NCBI GenBank assembly: GCA_021399445.1
Contig: JAJTUQ010000002.1
Span: forward strand, 1,984,001 to 2,048,000
Reading direction: 5' to 3'
Length of the DNA stretch: 64,000 nucleotides
Origin: Xylogone sp. PMI_703
Lineage: Eukaryota > Ascomycota > Leotiomycetes
Shown here: one piece after another, positions 56,993-64,000 of the stretch
How positions within the stretch are numbered: the stretch's first letter is position 1
Layout of the letters: the number at the start of each line of letters is the position of its first letter
The notes under the pieces: generated by a model
Database searches by the model: none
Told to the model about the DNA's origin: nothing
Seen by the model: the letters and a program-made list of their open reading frames with translations, nothing else
Program-made: the position numbers and the translations under genes

Positions 56993-57319
56993 CGGTAATA
57001 TCTGAACCAAACTTGTCGCCAAAAACATCACTCACCTCCCTCTCTCCTTCTTCCCCCCCTTTTGCGCACCTTCCTTCTTTTTGCCGCCGCGTATTTTGAC
57101 TCCAAGTCCGTCCCAGCACCGCTCCCAGACGCATCTTTGCCCTGCAGTGTTATACGAACTGCACCCTGCGGCCCAGCCGCATCGTTCCGACAGAACATTT
57201 CGCGCAGAGCGGTGCGACACACAACCAACCGCGAGCAGGCTGTGCATCGAAACGTCCCAGGAGCCGTCAGCGTCACCGCAGCCCAGCAGCTTTGGACCTC
57301 TCCTGCCGCAGGCTCCACG
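56993..57319 (+). promoter_or_regulatory. Immediate leader of the RhoGAP gene
   Basis: The 327 bases before the RhoGAP start contain no ATG on the plus strand and are C-rich. The nearest upstream ATG (56990) begins a two-codon uORF, ATG CGG TAA. The frame upstream of 57320 stays open but offers no ATG, so the protein starts at 57320. Confidence 0.55.
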
Positions 57320-59434
57320 ATGGCGCGAAAGGCGAATCCACAGCCGCTGAGGCTCGATCAAGTCGGAGAAATCGATCCTGACGCTCAAATCGACAGCCCA
57401 AGTCCCAGATCGCCGCTCCACGCCTGGTCGCCCAAGTCCCCCAGAATTCCTTTTACCTTCCAGTCCAAACGATCCAAATCCCAGGGCGGCAACCTGGCTC
57501 TCCAGATTCCCGACGGTGACCAGCCAAGCCAGGCTGAGGCCTCCGAGCAGGCCACAGGCGCTTCCACGGCTCAGGAGCAGATGCGACCATGGACCAGTGC
57601 TGCGCAGGAGAGGGCGGATCCTGACCGTCCTGCTCGAACCGGCTTCTTCTCAAATAAAAAGAATCCCAAGTCGTCATCGTCGCGATCCCAGGCCGACAAG
57701 AAGAATAGTGACCAGAGCATGTCCCGAGACAACGACCCACCCCAATTCCCCGGTAACGTGGTATTACAGGAGTCTAGAAGATATGGTGCGACACTTCTGC
57801 TTCCCTTGAGATTGTTTAAGATATGCATGCTGACCGAGAGATCCTGTGGAGAATTAGACAGTGGAAGCGACAAAGGAGTATCGCGAAAGCCAGTTCCAGG
57901 TCCCTCTGCTTCGGCAGCCTCACTGTCGTCCTCAGTAGAACGTCCCCAAACCGCCTCTGCTACGTCGTCATCGAAGAAGAGTAAGCCAAAGCCGTTTAGC
58001 ATTCTCGGCCGCACTAGATCAATGCGAGATGAGCAAGCCCTCGGCGATCTCCCTCCTCCCGCGACTACAACCTTAGAACCCTCGCCTGATCGAGCAAATA
58101 CCTTCGGCGCTCTGAAAACTGCCCCCAAGACTGCCCCATTGCGATCAGATACTGACCGGCCCTTCCGGGACATGATGAGCTCGGATGTGAGACAGCACTC
58201 GGCGGACCGACAGACTCGACGGAGAGATATGTCTGCGGGGAGAGAACATAAGGAGAATGGCAAGCAGCAGAGTTTACTTTCGTCTTCCTTTCGAGACAGT
58301 ACAGGCCACAACTTCCTCACCAACCTGAAGAGTTCGGCCAGCAAGGGCGCTGGTGCTATAAGCAAGGGACTGTTTGGCAAAGTTGCACGGAGTGGGAGCA
58401 CGAATGAGAGGGAACCTGTTATAGATGACGAGCATTATCAATTGAAAGTCATCAACCTGCCATTGATAGAGCAGACGCGCATAACGAGAATCTCAAAGAG
58501 GTTAGAGCATTCCAGAGATAAGACAGAATTCTGGATGCCCTCATTCCCCTGGCGGGCAATTGATTACCTAAACTATAAAGGAAGTGACGTAGAAGGTCTG
58601 TACAGAGTCCCTGGTAGTGGGCCGCAGATCAAAAAGTGGCAGAGGAGGTTCGATGAAGGTAAGCATTATCATGTTGTTTTTTTGCTGATTCACAAGTGGG
58701 TGCTAATTCTTTTCCTAGAACTTGATATCGACCTCTTTGAGCAAGATGACCTGTATGATATCAACATCATCGGATCAATGCTCAAGGCCTGGCTCCGTGA
58801 ACTGCCTGACGAGTTACTTCCAAAGTCTGCACAAGAACGTATTTCTCGTGAATGTGCGGGCTCAGAGAAGGTTCCACAACTGTTGATTGAAGAACTTTCC
58901 AACCTTCCACCCTTTAACTACTATCTTCTTTTCGCCATCACCTGCCACCTCTCTCTCCTACTTGCTCACTCTGAAAAGAACAAGATGGATTACCGAAATC
59001 TCTGCATTTGTTTCCAGCCTTGCATGAAAATTGATGCTTTCTGCTTTAAATTCCTCGTCTGTGATTGGAGAGAGTGCTGGAAAGGTTGCAAGACCGAACC
59101 CTACTGGATTGAGCAAGAGTACAAGATCTTTAATGAAATTAGCCCTGTCAGTATAGAGAGAGGAGGTAGTGCCGCGGCTGAGAGCCAGGATAGTCAAGAG
59201 AGTCCGGAGGAGAGAAACATTTCCAGTTCGGATAGTAGTAAACCATCTAGCGGAAGTATTGATGATCAACAGGGTTCTCAAGAGGACCATGATGGCCTCA
59301 GCGATGGAGACCGAGAAGGCAGCCTACATACTCTCAGTACTACATCCACGGTCACACAAAACCAAACACCTCCTAGGCAGACAGAAATGAGACCTCTGAG
59401 TCCCATCAAACCATTATCTCCTATCGGTTTTTAG
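57320..59434 (+). CDS. RhoGAP-domain protein
   Basis: Model join(57320..57785, 57858..58658, 58719..59434), 660 residues. The first 370 residues are Ser/Pro/Arg-rich and largely disordered. The RhoGAP domain (about 385-560) shows the arginine finger in VEGLYRVPGSG (Arg405), then IIGSMLKAWLRELPDELLP and MDYRNLCICFQPCMKI. The C-terminus is acidic and Ser-rich, closing with the Pro-Leu repeats RPLSPIKPLSPIG. The protein should speed GTP hydrolysis by a Rho-family GTPase (Rho1, Cdc42 or Rac) in polarity or wall control; which one cannot be told from sequence. No PH, LIM, SH3, FCH or C2 domain was seen. Both introns are multiples of three (72 and 60 bases) and lack in-frame stops, so retention would lengthen rather than truncate the protein. 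The second would insert residues inside the GAP domain. Confidence 0.88.
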   Translation: MARKANPQPLRLDQVGEIDPDAQIDSPSPRSPLHAWSPKSPRIPFTFQSKRSKSQGGNLALQIPDGDQPSQAEASEQATGASTAQEQMRPWTSAAQERADPDRPARTGFFSNKKNPKSSSSRSQADKKNSDQSMSRDNDPPQFPGNVVLQESRRYGATLLLPLRLFKICMLTERSCGELDSGSDKGVSRKPVPGPSASAASLSSSVERPQTASATSSSKKSKPKPFSILGRTRSMRDEQALGDLPPPATTTLEPSPDRANTFGALKTAPKTAPLRSDTDRPFRDMMSSDVRQHSADRQTRRRDMSAGREHKENGKQQSLLSSSFRDSTGHNFLTNLKSSASKGAGAISKGLFGKVARSGSTNEREPVIDDEHYQLKVINLPLIEQTRITRISKRLEHSRDKTEFWMPSFPWRAIDYLNYKGSDVEGLYRVPGSGPQIKKWQRRFDEGKHYHVVFLLIHKWVLILFLELDIDLFEQDDLYDINIIGSMLKAWLRELPDELLPKSAQERISRECAGSEKVPQLLIEELSNLPPFNYYLLFAITCHLSLLLAHSEKNKMDYRNLCICFQPCMKIDAFCFKFLVCDWRECWKGCKTEPYWIEQEYKIFNEISPVSIERGGSAAAESQDSQESPEERNISSSDSSKPSSGSIDDQQGSQEDHDGLSDGDREGSLHTLSTTSTVTQNQTPPRQTEMRPLSPIKPLSPIGF

Positions 59435-60442
59435 CGGGTTTCCCAGACCGAAGGGCCATTCAAATAATAATTAGCGGTGGTGAAAGAACTTGCTTCTCAC
59501 TCCCGAAATTCCCTAAGCTTCATGATGTTCATGATTGGTTCCTGCACACTAGGCATAGAGCGCGGAGTTCTTGTTTCATCACTCTCGTTTTTTAGCGGTC
59601 TCTGCTTATTACACTCACTAATAATCCCGAGTTTCGTTGAGCGGTCTCTGCAAACCCAGTTTAGCGTCTTCCCTGCACGATTCCCCTTGTTTAGCACTCT
59701 GCGGTTGTTTATTGCTGTTCAATACCCCCAAGGTTTGCTGCTGCTTACCTGCATGCTGTTCTCACGACTTCTGGAAACATCAAAGATACCGGAGTGACAG
59801 CTTGCGGCTTGCAAATGCGTTTCTTACATGTTCCTACTTGCATCGCTGGAAGGAGTATAATGGTTATTGGGAGGGGATACTTTGAACGTTGAGTTGGGGA
59901 TTGATAAAGTTTTGTTAGTTCTTTGTGAGCATTGGTGGCATTGGTATTTTTCCCTTCCCCTTTTTCCTATGGCATGAAACAGGTGGTTTCCCGAGCCTTC
60001 AACAAAGGAAGAGGAATCCACAGCGTTTTCTTTTTAGTATCATGCGTCTGCCCATGATTGAAGTTATTGGTGGGCGTCTACTTTGTCTATCCCCTGCCTG
60101 CGTGTTTCTAGTTTTCATGTAAGATTATGGATGAGATACGGGGTGGTAGTTGGGTGCATTTGGGATATGCACAGCGAAGAGAGTATAGGACTCGACATGA
60201 GGATAAGAAAATGAAATAAACAGATACAAACCGAGTGTAGTACTGTGCAGTGTTTTTCTTTCTTTTGATTAAGAGAAACGTGAACACAGCGGAAGATAAA
60301 AGGCTCCCTTTTTCTTTAGGGTCTTCCTGATATAGAGATAAAGTATTCCCAAACGCCTTCCAAATGCCCGAAAAAGAACTACCTCAAACGCCCACAAAAA
60401 GAAAGCTCAACCCCATCACAGAACTTTTGTTTCTTCCATTAC
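59435..60442. other. Convergent intergenic region
   Basis: About 1 kb between the RhoGAP and RRS1 stops. It contains T-rich stretches expected of 3' UTRs. No coding sequence was recognised. Confidence 0.55.
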
Positions 60443-61175
60443 TCACGCCCCAAACTTCCTCGCCCTCCTGTCATTCGCCCTCATCTTCCTCTCATTCCTC
60501 CTCATCCGCTCCAACCTCTCCGCGCGCCTCCCACCACCAACATCCACTCCAGAATCGCCCTTCCCCTGCATGATCCGCTCCCGCTCCTTCTTCTCATCGA
60601 CCTCGACGATCCAGTCGCTCTCCCCGGCCTTGTTGGCGCCCTTGTACCCCCACTTGGGCACCCACTCGCCCGTGGCGTCGTCGTAGACCATCTTCTGCCG
60701 GGCGGCGGCGGATTTGGGTTTGATGCCCTTCTTGGCGGCGAATTTGGCCCAGGTGGTTTCTGCTTTGGGGGTTGGGAGGGGCTTTTGTGTGGTGTGTTAG
60801 TTTTGTGAGTTTTTTGGGGGAGATTGGGGAAGAGATAGAAGAGGTTAAATATGAATTGAGGGGAGAGTAAAATGTAGAGGATGGACGTTTCTTTCTTACC
60901 TTCTCTCTGGGTAACTTCGTCTCGATCTCGGGAAGGGTCAAGAGTACACCCGTTGGAGTCGATGCAATTGGACAGGTGCTGAGTAATTGGTTGATCAGGA
61001 CTTGTGCGCCGTCGCGGGCTGTGGCTGCGAGGTCTGATTCTAGGTTCTCCCGCGTCGTGAGATGGAGAGGGTTGGGGTCCTCCGCCATGAGGAGTCCGAG
61101 GTCGAAGGTGTATGGCGTCGGCTTGGTGACTGTGACGGGGAGCTTTGACGGCGCGGTGGAGGTTGATTCGGACAT
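60443..61175 (-). CDS. RRS1: Ribosome biogenesis regulatory protein RRS1
   Basis: Model complement(join(60443..60781, 60900..61175)), 204 residues, almost exactly the length of yeast Rrs1 (203). The N-terminal half carries the family blocks YTFDLGLLMAEDPNPL and TLPEIETKLPREKPLPTPK. The latter is completed only by splicing out the 118-base intron. The second half has TTWAKFAAKKGIKPK and the RRS1 signature VYDDATGEWVPKWGYKGANK. It ends in a Lys/Arg-rich nucleolar tail. Rrs1 works with Rpf2 to bring the 5S RNP (5S rRNA, uL18, uL5) into pre-60S particles. The gene is divergent from mitochondrial mS29 with 299 bases between starts. Confidence 0.94.
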
Positions 61176-61474
61176 TGTTTGGTTAAGTTTTGGTTATGCG
61201 ATTTTGAAATACAGTGATTTTCCTCCTCAACCTTTTCGTGCTGTAAGATTTGGAACCTATTGCCTTCGTTCTGTCTCCCAGGGAAGTTTATCGCGAAAAA
61301 AAGGCGAAATTTCAATGGGTGTATCTTCATTCTGCCGCCTTTCGCCGCCTCTGGGGAATTAATCCCTGCCGCACTTTTCTGGGTTGCCGAAAAGATGCAC
61401 AATTTCATGCCCAGTCAGTCGACCATACGGCTCCAAATCCAGCATTCCCGTCTCTCCCTAATTATACCACATCA
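61176..61474. promoter_or_regulatory. Shared divergent promoter region RRS1 / mS29
   Basis: 299 bases between the two start codons. It contains an A/T-rich patch and the element gcgaaatttc, reminiscent of, but not identical to, the rRNA-processing element of yeasts. One intergenic region thus serves a cytosolic-ribosome assembly factor and a mitoribosomal protein. Confidence 0.5.
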
Positions 61475-62948
61475 ATGGCGTCGTCGGGATGCTGGAAGTG
61501 CCTAACGAGGCCTTCCCTCTCAGCTACGTCGCCATTGACTCGGTCCACACTTCCTTCGTTGCTTAGTGGGACGACTGCCTCATTTAGCACCACAGCAGCT
61601 GTAGCGAAGAATCCTAATGCCGTGAAAAAAGGAGGAGGAGGCACACCTCCTGCGAGGGGTACTAAAACATTGAGGATTAAGAAGAAGGTGCCGGCTAAAC
61701 CAACGGGAAAGCCACCTGCGCCTGGGGAGAGAAAAGCGATGAGGAAGAGGATTGTGCTCAGTAATACGAATGCATTGGAGGTCCCAGGATTGGTAGACCT
61801 AAATGATCAGATGTTGCTAGATGAGAGCCTAATTGGTCGTGTTGTTGGGATTCCAGGCGAGGTGGTGGATCAATTGAGGACGGTAGAGGCTTTCAAGATT
61901 ACACAGGCTTGGGGGCTCTTTCGACGGCCGGCGTTTTTGATTCGAAAAGAAAGTGTGGAGGTCGCCAAGTTGCTGGAGCAGTCAGTCGAGAAGAAATCTA
62001 CGACTAGACTTATTTTCGATGGGGCCAGGGGAACAGGAAAGAGCATGATGCTTCTTCATGCTATAACGAGTGCGTTCCTTAAGGGATGGGTGGTGATAAA
62101 TATCCCAGAAGGTAAGGGTGTTGGTTAATTCTCATCCACTGTAGCTCTTGTTAACACGGACTGGAATTATAGCTCAGGAGTTGACTACTGCCGTGACGGA
62201 CTACGCTCCAATTGATGGTACCAACCCAATCTTGTACTCGCAAAATACCTACACAGCAAGCCTACTTGGCCAGATCAGCAAATCTAATGCTAAGATTCTC
62301 TCTGACCTGGAAGTAACACAACAGCACAACCTCCCAATTCCAATCCCCCCAAAGACTACGCTCGCCCGCCTCGCCGAGCTAGGAGCTCGAGACCCTGAAA
62401 TCGCATGGCCAATCTTCAAAGCTCTTTGGTCAGAGCTTATGGCCCCGGGACGCCCACCAGTCCTCATGGCTATTGACAGTCTCGGTCATGTGATGAAAGA
62501 CAGCGATTACCGCAATCCAGAGTTTGAACTCATTCACTCGCATGATCTAGCTCTCATCAACCACTTTGTCCACTACTTTTCAGGCGTCGCTCAACTTCCA
62601 AACGGTGGCGCCTTCATTGGCTCCACGTCAAGGAGCCACGCGCCAGTATCGAAATCGGTGGAACTAGTAATCGGTCAGAAAGCAGACCTACAAGACGGAA
62701 AGCAGACAAGAGCAAAAGACCCATTCACAAAGTATGATGATCGGGTATTGAACAGCATGCAGAAAGCGGACTTGATACGGTTACAGGGATTGACCAAGGA
62801 CGAAGCGAGAGGTCTAATGGAGTACTGGGCAGCCAGCGGAGTCCTTAGATCTAGAGTTGATGAGAAGACCGTCACGGAGAAGTGGGCCCTCTCCGGACAT
62901 GGCGTTGTGGGGGAGATTGAACGCGGAGCATTGAGGATGCGTATATAA
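61475..62948 (+). CDS. RSM23: Mitochondrial ribosomal small-subunit protein mS29 (DAP3/RSM23)
   Basis: Model join(61475..62111, 62173..62948), 470 residues. The first 45 residues (MASSGCWKCLTRPS...FSTTAAVAKN) are rich in Ser, Thr and Arg without acidic residues, a typical mitochondrial targeting sequence. A basic Lys/Pro/Gly linker follows. The DAP3 family GTP-binding P-loop GARGTGKS is at 183-190 (matching the A/G-x4-GKS/T form). LMAIDSLGHVM later provides a Walker-B-like Asp. mS29 is the GTP-binding protein of the mitochondrial small subunit head; in animals the same protein is the death-associated protein DAP3. The 61-base intron lies shortly after the P-loop, joining VVINIPE to AQELTTAVTDY. 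Confidence 0.93.
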
Positions 62949-63243
62949 AAGATATATCATCCTCTGCTTGGTCTGTTTTAGAGATATAACCCTCATGTAT
63001 TCTACCTATGTATATGTGCCACCCGCTTCGGAGAAAGATTTAAGTGATGTACTATAATTCAATACTCGAATGAACCGTTATTTTAAATTCCGAAGACTCC
63101 GAGGTCATGCTATATGCGCCCGCTGCAAATAATCGAGTTAAAACATTTTAGAAGTCCGTCAACAATTTCGTAAACCCGGTGATACAATCTTTCCTAGAAA
63201 ATTGCCAGAACGATAGGCATATCGAGGCCCATCTTGGAAAATA
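62949..63243. other. Convergent intergenic region
   Basis: 295 A+T-rich bases between converging stops. Nothing recognised beyond presumed 3' UTRs. Confidence 0.6.
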
Positions 63244-63768
63244 TCAGAACCACTTCGCCATCCAACGCATTCCCACCCTCGTAATGTATCTTAAAAGAAC
63301 CCAATTCACCAACGCCACAACCATAGAAACCAAAATCATACCCAACGCAACCCTCTTCCGAATCCGGAATGCATCCGAGACCTCCATCTTCATCAGCTTC
63401 CTCTGCTTGCTATGGAAATACCACCCTCCTTCCTTGCCATCTTTACCGCCCGGAGAGGCCCCATCGCCTTCGGATGGAGACCTGACGTATGCGTAAGGAA
63501 CCTGATCATCTCCGAAAAGGAACCTTCTAAAGAAGGATAATCTCCCATCTGGTGGTGGCCGGCCGTGACGAGACGCTGCGCGGGTGGCCTGAGTTTGGGT
63601 GTCTACGAGAGCAAGGGAGAAGAGGAAGGAGAGGAATGTTAAGGGAGCGATGATCCACTGTATAGAAGTGTTAGAGCATTTTATCAGCCCATGGTATATA
63701 CTCACTTTCGTGATTGCACTCTCCCTGGCGATCGTCGAGGCGACCTCACTTGATTTTACAGACTCCAT
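63244..63768 (-). CDS. Small two-pass membrane protein, function unknown
   Basis: Model complement(join(63244..63657, 63706..63768)), 158 residues. A 48-base intron with a GTGAGT donor, a CTAAC-type branch site and a CAG acceptor separates the first 21 residues from the rest. The intron is a multiple of three and stop-free, so the unspliced frame also reads through (174 residues). A first hydrophobic helix (about 22-41, WIIAPLTFLSFLFSLALV) and a second near the C-terminus (about 128-146, VALGMILVSMVVALVNWVLL) flank a polar loop. The loop contains SRHGRPPPDGRLSFFRRFLFGDDQ, which looks conserved in style. I do not recognise the family. Both termini would face the same side. Coding support comes from the spliced hydropathy pattern and good splice sites. 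Confidence 0.72.
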   Translation of the reverse strand: MESVKSSEVASTIARESAITKVSIYHGLIKCSNTSIQWIIAPLTFLSFLFSLALVDTQTQATRAASRHGRPPPDGRLSFFRRFLFGDDQVPYAYVRSPSEGDGASPGGKDGKEGGWYFHSKQRKLMKMEVSDAFRIRKRVALGMILVSMVVALVNWVLLRYITRVGMRWMAKWF

Positions 63769-64000
63769 TGTTGAGTTAGGGTATCTTGACAGATTTTTGT
63801 TGATAAAAGCTTCGGCTCAGAAGGGAATTCTCAGTTAAGAGACCCTGTATGGGTAAATTGCCATGGGAAATGAAAAGACAAAGGAGCGTGGTTTTCATAT
63901 TAGTAGGGTTGCGTATGACTTGCTTGGCAGACGTGGTGAACGTACGTAACGTTGGAGGGTCTGACGGAACCAATCAGGACCCGTGTAGACGATCAACGTC

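Overview
The window looks like a nuclear segment of a filamentous ascomycete (Pezizomycotina). The evidence is many short introns (about 45-75 nt, mostly GT...CTRAY...AG), widely spaced genes on both strands, and families typical of that group: a velvet regulator with a low-complexity insertion, a DUF3602 GRGG-motif protein, a fungal wax-synthase-like MBOAT protein and a DUF1993 protein. A class such as Leotiomycetes is possible, but that is only an impression. I support 21 protein genes. No tRNA, rRNA, CRISPR array or intact transposon was recognised.

Layout. 45-1582 (-) is a BEM46-like alpha/beta hydrolase, followed by about 5 kb without a supported gene. 6596-8373 (+) is a LYAR-type zinc-finger protein behind a long, almost ATG-free leader. 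9647-13021 (-) is an NFX1/FAP1-type zinc-finger protein and 14101-14614 (-) a DUF3602 protein. A 9.3-kb interval then ends in the very long leader of velB (23929-25740, +). A compact block follows: ERD1-like EXS protein (-), PEX10 (+), a small membrane protein (+), a wax-synthase-like acyltransferase (-), the HEL2/ZNF598 ubiquitin ligase (-) and a DEK_C+SWIB protein (-). Then come CCT2 (-) and eIF3b (+) as a divergent pair, a thiolase-like protein (+), a DUF1993 protein (-), PEX1 (-) and MCM7 (+) as a second divergent pair, a RhoGAP (+), RRS1 (-) and mitochondrial mS29/DAP3 (+) as a third divergent pair, and a small membrane protein (-).

Functional themes. The window is mostly housekeeping, with no obvious gene cluster or horizontally acquired island. 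Many genes concern the ribosome: LYAR and RRS1 (biogenesis), eIF3b (initiation), mS29 (mitoribosome), and HEL2 and FAP1 (sensing of stalled ribosomes in yeast). Two are peroxins (PEX10, PEX1). The most intriguing signal is a seven-residue motif, FGGQLTS, shared by the FAP1-like and HEL2-like proteins and encoded by different synonymous codons. This suggests a common short binding element in two E3-type RING proteins linked in yeast to ribosome surveillance. Other points of interest are an 869-nt ATG-free stretch upstream of velB, an MluI cell-cycle box in the MCM7/PEX1 intergenic region, a 7-nt first coding exon in the SWIB gene, and several introns that keep the reading frame when retained.

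Exon coordinates were derived by eye from frame continuity, splice consensus and family knowledge. Transcript ends were not determined.
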